From positions 124,001-188,000 of the forward strand of contig NZ_BBNN01000018.1 of NCBI RefSeq assembly GCF_000829695.1: DNA of 64,000 nt, in the 5' to 3' direction. The notes below the pieces were generated by a model, which saw nothing but the letters and a program-made list of their open reading frames with translations, was not told the DNA's origin and ran no database searches. Positions 48,117 to 58,460 of this stretch are shown piece by piece (positions within the stretch are counted from its first letter, which is position 1; the number at the start of each line of letters is the position of its first letter). Source of the stretch: Streptomyces sp. NBRC 110035 (lineage in GTDB: Bacteria; Actinomycetota; Actinomycetes; Streptomycetales; Streptomycetaceae). Made by a program: the position numbers and the translations under genes.

Positions 48117-48839
48117 ATGGCCAAGCTCGAACTTCTCCCCGCCGTCGACGTCCGCGACGGCCAGGCCGTCCGCCTCGTGCACGGCGAGTCCGGCACCGAG
48201 ACCTCCTACGGCTCCCCCCTCCAGGCCGCGCTCGCCTGGCAGCGCTCGGGCGCCCAGTGGCTGCACCTGGTCGACCTGGACGCCGCGTTCGGCACCGGCG
48301 ACAACCGCGCGCTGATCGCCGAGGTCGCCGGCGCCATGGACATCAAGGTGGAACTGTCCGGCGGCATCCGCGACGACGACACCCTCGCCGCCGCCCTCGC
48401 CACCGGCTGCACCCGTGTCAACCTCGGCACCGCCGCCCTGGAGACCCCCGAGTGGGTCGCCAAGGTCATCGCCGAGCACGGCGACAGGATCGCCGTCGGT
48501 CTCGACGTGCGCGGCACCACGCTGCGCGGCCGCGGCTGGACGCGCGACGGCGGCGACCTCTACGAGACGCTGGAGCGCCTCAACAAGGAGGGCTGCGCCC
48601 GCTACGTCGTCACCGACATCGCCAAGGACGGCACCCTCCAGGGCCCCAACCTGGAGCTCCTGAAGAACGTCTGCGCCGCCACCGACCGCCCCGTCGTCGC
48701 CTCCGGCGGCGTGTCGTCGCTCGACGACCTGCGGGCCATCGCCGAGCTCGTCCCGCTCGGCGTCGAGGGCTCCATCGTCGGCAAGGCCCTGTACGCGAAG
48801 GCGTTCACCCTGGAAGAGGCCCTGGAGGCCACCTCGTGA
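48117..48839 (+). CDS. priA: PriA, bifunctional HisA/TrpF phosphoribosyl isomerase
   Basis: A TIM-barrel isomerase of 240 aa that in Streptomyces and Mycobacterium catalyses both ProFAR isomerisation in histidine synthesis and phosphoribosylanthranilate isomerisation in tryptophan synthesis. Family motifs visible are [60 protein letters not shown] and [12 protein letters not shown]; catalytic Asp residues are in these segments. No trpF gene is present beside the trp genes here, which supports the dual role. It follows hisH by four bases. Confidence 0.94.
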   Translation: MAKLELLPAVDVRDGQAVRLVHGESGTETSYGSPLQAALAWQRSGAQWLHLVDLDAAFGTGDNRALIAEVAGAMDIKVELSGGIRDDDTLAAALATGCTRVNLGTAALETPEWVAKVIAEHGDRIAVGLDVRGTTLRGRGWTRDGGDLYETLERLNKEGCARYVVTDIAKDGTLQGPNLELLKNVCAATDRPVVASGGVSSLDDLRAIAELVPLGVEGSIVGKALYAKAFTLEEALEATS

Positions 48840-48855
48840 AAAAGGACACAGCCCG

Positions 48856-49260
48856 ATGACCCCCGAAGCCGTACGGCGCGTACGGGGCGACAGTCCCTGG
48901 GACGAGTCCTTCGGGTCCGCGCGCGCCGTCGCGGCGGGCGACCGCGTCCTGGTGGCCGGCACCACCGCGTTCAAGGGCGATGTCCTGTACGGGGAGGGCG
49001 ACCCGTACGAACAGGCCAGGGCGGCCTTCGGCAGCGCCCTGGAGGCGATCGCCGAGTTCGGGCTCGGCGCCGGCTCCGTGATCCGCACGCGCGTGTACCT
49101 CGCGCACTCGCGGGACATCGACGCGGCGGGCCGCGCCCACAAGGAGCTGTTCGACACGGTGCGCCCGGTCACGACCCTCCTGGTGGTGGAGGGCTTCATG
49201 GACTCGCGCGTACTGGTGTCGGTGGAAGTCGAAGCATTCAGAGGAGCCGTGATCCCATGA
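48856..49260 (+). CDS. RidA family protein
   Basis: Small (134 aa) protein of the YjgF/RidA family. The prototypic RidA hydrolyses reactive enamine/imine intermediates formed by PLP enzymes. [37 protein letters not shown] and [20 protein letters not shown] are visible, with a C-terminal [10 protein letters not shown]. The active-site arginine typical of RidA (in the RxxYL-type segment) appears as [12 protein letters not shown] 48856 is 16 bases after priA; its stop overlaps hisF (ATGA), giving tight operon placement. Confidence 0.9.
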   Translation: MTPEAVRRVRGDSPWDESFGSARAVAAGDRVLVAGTTAFKGDVLYGEGDPYEQARAAFGSALEAIAEFGLGAGSVIRTRVYLAHSRDIDAAGRAHKELFDTVRPVTTLLVVEGFMDSRVLVSVEVEAFRGAVIP

Positions 49261-50015
49261 CCCTGGCGGTCCGAGTCATCCCCTGCCTGGACGTGGACAA
49301 CGGCCGGGTCGTCAAGGGCGTCAACTTCCAGAACCTGCGTGATGCGGGCGACCCCGTCGAGATGGCCAAGGTGTACGACACCGAGGGCGCCGACGAGCTG
49401 ACGTTCCTGGACATCACCGCCTCGTCGGGCGACCGCGAGACGACCTACGACGTGGTGCGCCGCACCGCCGAACAGGTGTTCATTCCCCTGACCGTGGGCG
49501 GCGGCGTCCGTACCACCGAGGACGTGGACAAACTGCTGCGGGCGGGCGCCGACAAGGTCGGTGTCAACACCGCCGCGATCGCCCGCCCGGACCTCATCCG
49601 GGAGATCGCCGAGCGTTTCGGCCGCCAGGTCCTCGTCCTGTCGGTCGACGCCCGCCGCACCGGGTCCGGCGACTCCTTCGAGGTCACCACGCACGGCGGG
49701 CGCCGGGGCACCGGCATCGACGCCGTCGAGTGGGCCCACCGGGCCGCCGAACTGGGCGCGGGCGAGATCCTGCTCAACTCCATGGACGCGGACGGCACCA
49801 AGGACGGCTACGACCTGGACATGATCGCCGCCGTCCGCACACACGTCACCGTCCCGGTGATCGCCTCGGGCGGCGCGGGCCGGCTCACCGACTTCCCGCC
49901 CGCCGTCGCCGCGGGCGCCGACGCGGTCCTGGCCGCCTCGGTCTTCCACTTCGGCGACCTGCGCATCGGCCAGGTCAAGCAGACCCTGCGGGAGGCGGGC
50001 CACCCGGTGCGGTGA
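49257..50015 (+). CDS. hisF: Imidazole glycerol phosphate synthase, cyclase subunit (HisF)
   Basis: TIM-barrel cyclase of 252 aa that, with HisH, converts PRFAR to imidazole glycerol phosphate and AICAR. Family motifs are [19 protein letters not shown] (catalytic Asp), [32 protein letters not shown] and the barrel-closing [15 protein letters not shown] 49257 overlaps the RidA stop. The stop TGA overlaps the first copy of a GACGCCC triple repeat (50014-50034). It is the last gene of the tightly linked his group. Confidence 0.97.
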   Translation: MTLAVRVIPCLDVDNGRVVKGVNFQNLRDAGDPVEMAKVYDTEGADELTFLDITASSGDRETTYDVVRRTAEQVFIPLTVGGGVRTTEDVDKLLRAGADKVGVNTAAIARPDLIREIAERFGRQVLVLSVDARRTGSGDSFEVTTHGGRRGTGIDAVEWAHRAAELGAGEILLNSMDADGTKDGYDLDMIAAVRTHVTVPVIASGGAGRLTDFPPAVAAGADAVLAASVFHFGDLRIGQVKQTLREAGHPVR

Positions 50016-50034
50016 CGCCCGACGCCCGACGCCC
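50014..50034. repeat. Triple GACGCCC repeat at the hisF stop
   Basis: Three perfect copies of GACGCCC in tandem, the first overlapping the hisF stop codon. Total length 21 bases, so added or lost copies move downstream sequence out of frame by one per unit. Confidence 0.85.
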
Positions 50035-50060
50035 GGCCGGCTCGCTCGCTCCTCCCCGGA

Positions 50061-50447
50061 CTGGGCGAGCCGGACCAGATCGCCGACCGTGTCGTCCAGG
50101 ACGGCGGTGAGTACCGGGCCCTGGTCCTGCGGCTCCTGGACGAAGGCCACGCCCTCGCCGCGCAGCCGCTCGTACTCCGCGCGGAGGTCCGTCACCGAGA
50201 ACACGATGACGGGCAGCCCCGTCTCCCGCACCGCCCTGCGGTACGGCTCCGCGAGGGGATCCCGCCCCGGCTCCAGCGGCAGCTCCGGATCCCGCTGTGC
50301 CCCCTCGGCCGCCCCGACCGTGACGAGCAGGGTGCCGTCGCCCTGGTCCGTCCGGGTGCGGGTCTCGAAGCCGAGGACGCCGGTGCAGAACGCGTGCGCC
50401 CCGGCCACGTCGTCGACGTACACGCTGGTCATGGCGACCTTGATCAT
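50061..50447 (-). CDS. VOC (glyoxalase-like) family protein without a local stop
   Basis: The first 129 residues form a VOC domain: MIKVAMTSVYVDDVAGAHAFCTGVLGFE, a beta-alpha-beta-beta-beta pattern, and the C-terminal DDTVGDLVRLAQ at which family members normally end. There is no stop codon there: the frame continues antisense through hisF, RidA and priA to 48087 (786 aa). The coordinate given is where the family similarity ends. Either the 3' end has degenerated next to the GACGCCC repeat or the native stop lies a base or two out of frame. GGAAGAAG precedes ATG 50447. Confidence 0.7.
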
Positions 50448-50501
50448 GGCGATTCTTCTTCCGGTCCTGCGGTGCCGGACGGCTCCCGGGACCGTCCGGA
50501 T

Positions 50502-51137
50502 TCAGATGCCGAGCTGCCTGGACGCGTTCAGCTTCTCGATCGCGTCCGCGTCGCCCACCAGCTCGACCCCGGCCACCTCGCGCCGCCCGTAGACGAACAG
50601 CAGCAGCTCCGAGGGCTCACCGGTCACCGTGACCACCGGTGTGCCGCGGTGGGCCACCGCCGTCCGGCCGTCCGGGCGGCGCAGCACCAGGCCCGTGGCC
50701 GCGCCGCGGCCCACCATCCGGGCGGTCTGCTCCAGCCGCGACCACAGGGTGTCCTGGAACACCGGGTCGAGTTCACGCGGTGTCCAGTCGGGTTGCGCGC
50801 GGCGCACGTCCTCCGTGTGGACGTAGAACTCGACGACGTTCGACAGCTCGTCGATCTGCTTGAGGTTGAAGGGCGAGAACCGCGGCGGGCCGGTACGGAC
50901 GAGCCGGACCAGCTCCTCGTACGGCTTGGCGGTGAACTCCGCCGTCACCCGCTCCAGACGCTGGGCGAGCTGCTTGACCACGATCCCGCCGGCGGCGTCC
51001 GGGCGACGCTCGCGCACCACCACGTGGGCGGCGAGATCGCGGGTGCGCCAGCCCTCGCACAGAGTGGGCGCTTCCGGGCCCGCGGTCTCCAGCAGATCGG
51101 CCAGCAGGAGTCGTTCACGCTTTGCATGGGTCGACAT
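50502..51137 (-). CDS. TIGR03085-type metal-binding protein (DinB-like)
   Basis: Cytoplasmic helical protein of 211 aa in the actinobacterial family that TIGR03085 describes, related to DinB and mycothiol-dependent maleylpyruvate isomerase proteins. Hallmarks are [39 protein letters not shown], with the TLC-W-D-AAH metal-ligand motif, and [22 protein letters not shown] is not used: ATG 51137 starts the protein. Function unproven. Its neighbours are the VOC gene and hisI, divergent. Confidence 0.85.
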   Translation of the reverse strand: MSTHAKRERLLLADLLETAGPEAPTLCEGWRTRDLAAHVVVRERRPDAAGGIVVKQLAQRLERVTAEFTAKPYEELVRLVRTGPPRFSPFNLKQIDELSNVVEFYVHTEDVRRAQPDWTPRELDPVFQDTLWSRLEQTARMVGRGAATGLVLRRPDGRTAVAHRGTPVVTVTGEPSELLLFVYGRREVAGVELVGDADAIEKLNASRQLGI

Positions 51138-51286
51138 GCAGCCAGCCTACGGCGACCCGCCCGGTCCGCACACCCGTCGCCCGGCCACCCCCGACGAGGC
51201 GCGTACGCGCCCCCGGCTCCCGCCGCGCCCTTCCAGCCGGTGGACGGCAGCCGGGCGCCGCCCTCCCGCGCGGCACAATGGTTCCC

Positions 51287-51694
51287 ATGACCAGCACGTC
51301 CCGGCCCAGCCGCATCGACCCCGAGATCGCCGCACGGCTCAAGCGCAGCCCAGACGGCCTCCTGCCCGCCATCGCCCAGCAGTACGACACCCGCGAGGTG
51401 CTGATGCTGGGCTGGATGGACGACGAGGCGCTGCACCGCACCCTGACCACCGGCCGCTGCACCTACTGGTCGCGCAGCCGCCAGGAGTACTGGGTCAAGG
51501 GCGACACCTCCGGGCACGTCCAGCACGTGAAGTCCGTCGCCCTGGACTGCGACGCCGACACCGTCCTCGTCCAGGTCGACCAGACGGGCGCCGCCTGCCA
51601 CACCGGAGCCCGCACCTGCTTCGACGCCGACGTGCTGCTCACGGACGCCCCCGCGGACCGCGCCGGCCGCGGCGCGCACGCCCCCGGTCAGTAA
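51287..51694 (+). CDS. hisI: Phosphoribosyl-AMP cyclohydrolase (HisI)
   Basis: Zinc-dependent cyclohydrolase of 135 aa, third step of histidine synthesis, monofunctional (no fused HisE). Motifs visible are [35 protein letters not shown] and [16 protein letters not shown], with the zinc cysteines. ATG 51287 lies eight bases after CACAAT, suggesting a leaderless transcript. It is separate from the main his block and sits 11 bases upstream of trpE, tying it to tryptophan genes by position. Confidence 0.95.
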   Translation: MTSTSRPSRIDPEIAARLKRSPDGLLPAIAQQYDTREVLMLGWMDDEALHRTLTTGRCTYWSRSRQEYWVKGDTSGHVQHVKSVALDCDADTVLVQVDQTGAACHTGARTCFDADVLLTDAPADRAGRGAHAPGQ

Positions 51695-51705
51695 GGTCTG
51701 CCGCC

Positions 51706-53229
51706 ATGGACCTCGAGACGTTCCGCAAGCTCGCCACCGACCGCCGGGTCATCCCGGTCACCCGCAAACTGCTCGCCGACGGCGACACCCCGGTCGCGCT
51801 CTACCGCAAGCTCGCCGCGGGCCGCCCCGGCACCTTCCTCCTGGAGTCCGCCGATGGGAGTACCGCCCACGCGTTCAGCAGTGGGGGAGGGCGCTCCTGG
51901 TCCCGCTACTCCTTCGTCGGTGTCCGCAGCGCCGCCACCCTCACCGAGCAGGACGGACAGGCGCACTGGCAGGGCACCCCGCCCGTCGGCGTACCGGCCG
52001 GCGGCGACCCCCTCGCCGCGCTGCGCGCCACCCTCGAAGCCCTGCACACCCCGCGCGACCTCGCCCACGACCTCGGCCTGCCGCCCTTCACCGGCGGCAT
52101 GGTCGGCTACCTCGGCTACGACATCGTGCGCAGGCTCGAGAACATCGGCCCCGGCGAGCGGGACGACCTGCGGCTGCCCGAGCTGACCATGCTGCTCACC
52201 AGCGACCTCGCCGTGACGGACCACTGGGAGGGCTCCGTCTGGCTGATCGCCAACGCGATCAACCACAACGACCTGGAGACCGGCGTCGACGAGGCCCACG
52301 CCGACGCCGTGGCCCGGCTGGACGCCATGGAGGCCGACCTCTCCCGCGCGGTGGCCCAGCCCCCGGCCGCCCTGCCGCCCTCCGAACTCCCCGAACACAC
52401 CGCCCTGTGGGGCGGTCCCGACTTCCGGGCCGCCGTCGAGGACGTCAAGGAACGCATCCGCGCCGGAGAGGCCTTCCAGGTCGTCCCCTCCCAGCGGTTC
52501 GAGACCCCCTGCACGGCGAGCGCCCTCGACGTCTACCGGGTGCTGCGGGCCACCAACCCCTCGCCCTACATGTACCTGCTCCGCTTCGACGCGTTCGACG
52601 TCGTCGGATCGTCCCCCGAAGCACTCGTGAAGGTCGACGACGGGCAGGCGATGGTCCACCCCATCGCCGGTACCCGACCGCGCGGCGCCACCCCGCAGAA
52701 GGACCAGGCCCTCGCCGAGGAACTGCTCGCGGACCCCAAGGAGCGCGCCGAGCACCTCATGCTCGTCGACCTGGGCCGCAACGACCTCGGGCGGGTCTGC
52801 GAGCCCGGCTCCGTCGAGGTCGTCGACTTCATGTCCGTCGAGCGGTACTCGCACGTCATGCACATCGTCTCGACGGTCACCGGCCGGGTCGCGCCCGGCC
52901 GGTCCGCCTTCGACGTGCTCACCGCCTGCTTCCCGGCCGGCACCCTCTCCGGAGCGCCCAAGCCCCGTGCCATGCAGATCATCGACGAACTCGAGCCGTC
53001 CCGGCGCGGGCTGTACGGCGGCTGCGTCGGCTACCTGGACTTCGCCGGTGACTCCGACACCGCCATCGCGATCCGCACCGCGCTGCTGCGCGACGGCACC
53101 GCGTACGTCCAGGCGGGCGCCGGGATCGTCGCCGACTCCGACCCCGTCGCCGAGGACGCCGAGTGCCGCAACAAGGCGGCCGCCGTGCTGCGCGCCGTCC
53201 ACACGGCGAACCGGCTGGGCACGGTGTGA
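51706..53229 (+). CDS. trpE: Anthranilate synthase component I (TrpE)
   Basis: First committed enzyme of tryptophan synthesis, converting chorismate and ammonia (from TrpG) to anthranilate. The 507-aa protein carries the tryptophan-binding region LLES...[76 protein letters not shown] and [13 protein letters not shown]. Residues about 50-62 ([13 protein letters not shown]) are an unusual insert inside the LLES-S binding region. The glutaminase TrpG is not in the window. ATG 51706 is chosen; TAAGGT sits close upstream. Confidence 0.96.
   Translation: MDLETFRKLATDRRVIPVTRKLLADGDTPVALYRKLAAGRPGTFLLESADGSTAHAFSSGGGRSWSRYSFVGVRSAATLTEQDGQAHWQGTPPVGVPAGGDPLAALRATLEALHTPRDLAHDLGLPPFTGGMVGYLGYDIVRRLENIGPGERDDLRLPELTMLLTSDLAVTDHWEGSVWLIANAINHNDLETGVDEAHADAVARLDAMEADLSRAVAQPPAALPPSELPEHTALWGGPDFRAAVEDVKERIRAGEAFQVVPSQRFETPCTASALDVYRVLRATNPSPYMYLLRFDAFDVVGSSPEALVKVDDGQAMVHPIAGTRPRGATPQKDQALAEELLADPKERAEHLMLVDLGRNDLGRVCEPGSVEVVDFMSVERYSHVMHIVSTVTGRVAPGRSAFDVLTACFPAGTLSGAPKPRAMQIIDELEPSRRGLYGGCVGYLDFAGDSDTAIAIRTALLRDGTAYVQAGAGIVADSDPVAEDAECRNKAAAVLRAVHTANRLGTV
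51854..51892 (+). repeat. In-frame insert in trpE resembling a Streptomyces repeat
   Basis: A short segment (TGGGAGTACC... to GTGGGGGAGGG) that encodes residues 50-62 between the LLESA and RSWSR motifs. The GTGGGGGAGG end matches the hairpin repeat at 39582-39610, and this GGGAGT/GGGGGAGG style of element is common in Streptomyces intergenic DNA. Its occurrence inside a coding region, in frame, is unusual. Confidence 0.55.
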
Positions 53230-53355
53230 CCCGCGCGCCCGGGGAGGTGCCGGACCGTACCGGGAGCCGTGTGCCACGCGCCCGGGGCCGTGCGGGAGGC
53301 GCCGGGACGAGCCCCGGGTGACCGTCCGCGCGCGGTGCACGCGATAGTGGAGTAC

Positions 53356-53988
53356 GTGACTGCTGTTCCTCACCCCCGTTCCGAGGCCGCCGGCCCCGCC
53401 CGGACCGGCCGCCTCAGCCTCGCCGTCGCCCTGCTCTGCGGTGCCCTGGGCGCGGCCGTGGCCCTGCTCGCCACCCGGCAGCAGTGGTCCGAGGGCACCG
53501 CGACCGTGGCCGGCGGCTCCTTCCCCCTGACCGCGAGCGGCAGCGAGGTCACCGGCGTCCCCGCCGCCCTCGCCGTGGTGGGCCTGGCCGCGCTCGTCGC
53601 CGTCTTCGCCGTCCGCCGGGCCGGCCGGTTCGCCGTCGCCGCGCTGCTCGCCCTGTCCGGAGCGGGCACCGCCGTGGCGGCCCTGCTCGGCGCTTCCGAT
53701 GGTTCCGCGCTCGACGACAAGGCCGCCGAGGTCTCCGGCGACACGTCGGCCACCGTGGAGGCCCTCAGCCACACGGCCTGGCCCTACGTCGCGGCCGTGG
53801 GCGGCCTGCTGCTCCTGGTGGCCGGTGCGCTCGCCCTGCGCCACGGCGGGCTGTGGCCCGCGATGTCCGGCCGTTACGAGCGCGCCGCCGCCCCGCGGCC
53901 ACGCCGTACGGCCGCCGCCGGCGATCCCGACCGGCCGGAGGAACTGTGGAAGGCCCTCGACCGCGGTGAGGACCCGACCGGGGCCTGA
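53356..53988 (+). CDS. TIGR02234-type membrane protein next to trp genes
   Basis: Membrane protein of 210 aa belonging to the family seen next to actinobacterial trp genes (TIGR02234). Four hydrophobic segments are visible (about 19-39, 62-82, 86-108 and 137-157), separated by a WSEGT motif after the first and ending in an acidic-basic tail PDRPEELWKALDRGED. GTG 53356 follows GATAGT at the right spacing for leaderless expression; GTG 53347 is an alternative. Proposed roles such as tryptophan transport are unproven. Confidence 0.85.
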   Translation: MTAVPHPRSEAAGPARTGRLSLAVALLCGALGAAVALLATRQQWSEGTATVAGGSFPLTASGSEVTGVPAALAVVGLAALVAVFAVRRAGRFAVAALLALSGAGTAVAALLGASDGSALDDKAAEVSGDTSATVEALSHTAWPYVAAVGGLLLLVAGALALRHGGLWPAMSGRYERAAAPRPRRTAAAGDPDRPEELWKALDRGEDPTGA

Positions 53989-54141
53989 ACCACCCGGCCG
54001 CGCCGCCTCCGCTCCGTCGAGCGGCAGGCGACGGGCGTCCACCGCGCCGAGGAGCACCCCCGAGCACGGCCCGCGCGCGCGTGCGGGACAATTGATCCGA
54101 GCGTCCTGCTCAGACACGTACACAGCCCTGAGGAGCAAGCA

Positions 54142-54393
54142 ATGGCGGGCAGCAGCCACGGTCACACCCCGGCCGCCTGGACCGGTGTCATCATCTCGTT
54201 CATCGGTTTCTGCGCCGCGAGCATGTTCATGGTGATGAACATGCCGGTGGGCTTCTGGGCCGGCATGGTCGTCGTGCTGCTCGGCGGTGTCGTCGGCGGC
54301 GTCATGAGAAGGATGGGCATGGGCCAGCAGCAGCACGTCCACCCCGTCAACCCGCCCTCCGCCCACCGCGAGCCGGTCCGCGCCGACAGCTGA
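54142..54393 (+). CDS. HGxxPAAW family small membrane protein
   Basis: Protein of 83 aa with the family signature SHGHTPAAWTGVIISFIGF near the N-terminus. Two hydrophobic segments follow (about 14-33 and 37-56, joined by a Met-rich loop VMNMPVGFW), then a His/Pro-rich tail. It belongs to a streptomycete-specific family of unknown function that is usually found between trpE and trpC. ATG 54142 has a GAGGAGCAAG ribosome site. Confidence 0.9.
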   Translation: MAGSSHGHTPAAWTGVIISFIGFCAASMFMVMNMPVGFWAGMVVVLLGGVVGGVMRRMGMGQQQHVHPVNPPSAHREPVRADS

Positions 54394-54479
54394 AGACCGG
54401 GAACACTCCCGGACGGGGGCGGTCGGCACACGGGTGCCGCAACCGCCCCTGACGCGTGCGCGCGGGGCACAATGCCCGG

Positions 54480-54905
54480 GTGAACGCCGTCAGCCCCAGC
54501 GTGTCCCGCGGCACCGCCGCCCGTCTGGCCCTCCCCGCCGGAGCACTCGCCGCCGTCGCCGGAGCCTTCGCCTACGTCGGGGCGGTGGACCCCAACGAAC
54601 CCGGGCACTACCCCGCCTGCCCGCTGCTGCGCCTCACCGGCCTGTACTGCCCCGGTTGCGGCGGGCTGCGCAGCGCGCACGCCGTCGTCCACGGCGACCT
54701 CCTGGCCGCCCTGCAGGCCAACGCGCCGGCCGTTCTCGGCTACGCGGCCTTCGCCGTCCTGTGGACCGTATGGGTGGTCCGCGCGGCGCGCGGAAAACCC
54801 CTGCGCATCGACCCCGGGCCGGTGCTCCTGTGGTCCCTGGGAGCGTTCGTGCTGGTCTTCACGGTTGTCCGGAACCTGCCGTTCGGTGGCTGGCTACATC
54901 CTTGA
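54480..54905 (+). CDS. DUF2752 membrane protein
   Basis: Membrane protein of 141 aa in the DUF2752 family, recognised by PACPLLRLTGLYCPGCGGLRSAHAVVHGD with three conserved cysteines (C-x-C-x-C type) between the first and second hydrophobic segments. Three transmembrane segments are visible (about 16-35, 75-95, 108-126). GTG 54480 gives a hydrophobic N-terminus. Function unknown. It is the third small membrane gene between trpE and trpC. Confidence 0.88.
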   Translation: MNAVSPSVSRGTAARLALPAGALAAVAGAFAYVGAVDPNEPGHYPACPLLRLTGLYCPGCGGLRSAHAVVHGDLLAALQANAPAVLGYAAFAVLWTVWVVRAARGKPLRIDPGPVLLWSLGAFVLVFTVVRNLPFGGWLHP

Positions 54906-55087
54906 TCAACTGGTGAACGTCCAGGTAGAGGGACCGGCGTCAACCGGATGTGAGGCGTACCCCCTGCTGCGGATACCATCGCAGTGACCACCGGTTTCGT
55001 CCGGCGACCCGCCCGAGAGGACGGGGACCGCCGTGAGGACGGAAACGAACGCACTGAAGACGGACCGTCTGGAAGGGGGCCTCTCCC

Positions 55088-55897
55088 GTGAGTGTGCTCG
55101 ACGAGATCATCGACGGAGTCCGTGCCGACCTCGCGGAGCGGCAGGCACGGGTCAGCCTCGACGAGCTCAAGGAGCGCGCGGCGAAGGCTCCCGCGGCCAG
55201 GGACGGCGTGGCCGCCCTGCGCGGCGAAGGCGTCAAGGTGATCTGCGAGGTCAAGCGCTCCAGCCCGTCCAAGGGCGCGCTCGCCGCGATCGCCGACCCG
55301 GCCGGACTCGCCGCCGACTACGAGGCGGGCGGCGCGGCCGTCATCTCCGTCCTCACCGAACAGCGCCGCTTCGGCGGCTCGCTCGCCGACCTGGAGGCGG
55401 TCCGCGCGCGGGTGGACATCCCCGTCCTGCGCAAGGACTTCATCGTCACCTCCTACCAGCTCTGGGAGGCACGGGCGCACGGCGCCGACCTCGCCCTGCT
55501 CATCGTCGCCGCCCTCGAGCAGCCCGCCCTGGAATCGCTGATCGAGCGCGCCGAGTCCATCGGACTCACCCCCCTCGTCGAGGTGCACGACGAGGACGAG
55601 GTCGAGCGCGCGGTCGACGCAGGCGCCAGGATCATCGGGGTCAACGCGCGCAACCTCAAGACCCTCGAGGTCGACCGCGGCACCTTCGAGCGGATCGCCC
55701 CCGAGATCCCCGACCGCCTCGTCAAGGTCGCCGAGTCCGGCGTCCGCGGCCCGCACGACCTCATCGCCTACGCCAACGCCGGCGCCGACGCCGTCCTGGT
55801 CGGCGAGTCCCTGGTCACCGGCCGCGACCCGAAGACCGCGGTCGCCGACCTGGTGGCGGCCGGCGAACACCCGGCACTGCGCCACGGGCGCGGCTGA
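55088..55897 (+). CDS. trpC: Indole-3-glycerol phosphate synthase (TrpC)
   Basis: TIM-barrel enzyme of 269 aa converting CdRP to indole glycerol phosphate. Family motifs are [78 protein letters not shown] and [18 protein letters not shown] 55088 gives the conserved [11 protein letters not shown] start. Its stop lies 22 bases before trpM. In S. coelicolor this gene and its followers form a trpC-X-B-A unit, a fact from the literature consistent with the order here. Confidence 0.97.
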   Translation: MSVLDEIIDGVRADLAERQARVSLDELKERAAKAPAARDGVAALRGEGVKVICEVKRSSPSKGALAAIADPAGLAADYEAGGAAVISVLTEQRRFGGSLADLEAVRARVDIPVLRKDFIVTSYQLWEARAHGADLALLIVAALEQPALESLIERAESIGLTPLVEVHDEDEVERAVDAGARIIGVNARNLKTLEVDRGTFERIAPEIPDRLVKVAESGVRGPHDLIAYANAGADAVLVGESLVTGRDPKTAVADLVAAGEHPALRHGRG

Positions 55898-55919
55898 CCC
55901 CCCGCTAGGCTGGGCACCG

Positions 55920-56171
55920 ATGACGCTCCCGATCACCCTGACGACCAGGGACCCGTACGCGCGCCTCGCCCGCGGCTGCCGCCCGCGCGGCTGCCGGGCC
56001 CCCGCACGCCGCGTGCACGGCCGCCGGGTGCGCTACGTCATCGGTGACGAGCCCGGCCAGGTCAACGGCATGCGATGGCAGCACCCCGCCCGCAGGGGCG
56101 CGGGACTGTGCCCGGACACGCGGCTGTGCCGCGCGGACGCGACCGGTCACGTCCGGTCCGCGGCGGCCTGA
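55920..56171 (+). CDS. trpM: TrpM, small tryptophan-biosynthesis modulator
   Basis: Arginine- and cysteine-rich protein of 83 aa at the position of TrpM (TrpX), a small Streptomyces protein shown in S. coelicolor to affect tryptophan production and differentiation. The conserved core LARGCRPRGCRAPARRVHGRRVR and IGDEPGQVNGMRW is visible, followed by a less conserved tail. ATG 55920 is the ORF start; no strong ribosome site is seen, and a shorter form starting nearer the ARGCRPRG core is possible. It lies between trpC and trpB. Confidence 0.82.
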   Translation: MTLPITLTTRDPYARLARGCRPRGCRAPARRVHGRRVRYVIGDEPGQVNGMRWQHPARRGAGLCPDTRLCRADATGHVRSAAA

Positions 56172-56228
56172 CCACCCCCGCCCCCACGGCGACCAGTGCC
56201 CGAACACCACTCACCGTGAGGACCACGC

Positions 56229-57511
<1,283 letters not shown>

Positions 57512-57515
<4 letters not shown>

Positions 57516-58330
57516 GCGGGAACGTGAGGCTGCTGAGCGACACCCTCGCCGCGGCGAAGTCCGAGGGCCGCGCCGCGCTGATCGCCTACCTGCCGGCCGG
57601 GTTCCCGACCGTCGACGGCGGCATCGACGCCGTCAAGGCCGTCATCGACGGCGGCGCCGACGTCGTGGAGGTGGGCCTGCCGCACAGCGACCCCGTCCTC
57701 GACGGGCCCGTCATCCAGACCGCCGACGACATCGCGCTGCGCGGCGGCGTGCGGATCGCCGACGTGCTGCGCACGGTCCGGGAGGCCCACCGGGTCACCG
57801 GGAAGCCGATCCTCGTCATGACGTACTGGAACCCCATCGACCGCTACGGCGTCGAGCGGTTCACCGCCGAACTCGCCGAGGCGGGCGGCGCCGGCTGCAT
57901 CCTGCCCGACCTGCCCGTCCAGGAATCGGCGCTGTGGCGGGAGCACGCCGACAAGCACGGACTCGCCACCGTCTTCGTCGTCGCGCCCAGCAGCAGGAAC
58001 GAGCGGCTCGCCGAGATCACCGCGGCGGGCAGCGGCTTCGTCTACGCCGCCTCCCTCATGGGCGTCACCGGTACCCGTGAGTCGGTCGGCGCACAGGCCG
58101 AGGAACTCGTGGCACGCGCCCGGGCGAGCCGCGCCGACCTGCCGGTGTGCGTCGGGATCGGCGTCTCCGACGCCACCCAGGCCGCCGAGGTCGCCCGCTT
58201 CGCCGACGGCGTGATCGTCGGATCGGCCTTCGTCAAGCGGCTGCTGGACGCCCCCGACCCGGCCGCGGGCCTCCAGGCCGTGCGGACACTCGCGGGAGAG
58301 CTGGCCAGGGGCGTGCGCGGCCGGACGTGA
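57512..58330 (+). CDS. trpA: Tryptophan synthase alpha chain (TrpA)
   Basis: TIM-barrel lyase of 272 aa releasing indole from indole glycerol phosphate. The catalytic residues are in [19 protein letters not shown] (Glu and Asp), and the phosphate-binding region [12 protein letters not shown] and [13 protein letters not shown] are visible. GTG 57512 overlaps the trpB stop (GTGA), the usual coupled arrangement. An 18-base GC palindrome (58339-58356) follows and may be its terminator. Confidence 0.97.
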
Positions 58331-58338
58331 CGGCGACA

Positions 58339-58356
58339 CCGGTGCCCGGGCACCGG
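58339..58356 (+). terminator. Palindromic hairpin after trpA
   Basis: CCGGTGCCCGGGCACCGG is a perfect 18-base palindrome nine bases after the trpA stop. As a hairpin its loop would be small, and no T-run follows, so the terminator reading is tentative. Confidence 0.5.
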
Positions 58357-58460
58357 CAGGCGTTCGGCGGGTAGTCAGCAGTGAGTCATACGGGTCCCTC
58401 GTACGGGTGGACCTGGTGCCGGGGAGGCGCGTTGCGCCTCCCCGGTTCGTTCTGCGGGGT

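Noticed and set aside
48087..50447. A 786-aa frame reading from the VOC gene antisense through hisF, RidA and priA
   Set aside because: Only the first 129 residues have family features; the rest mirrors genes on the other strand.
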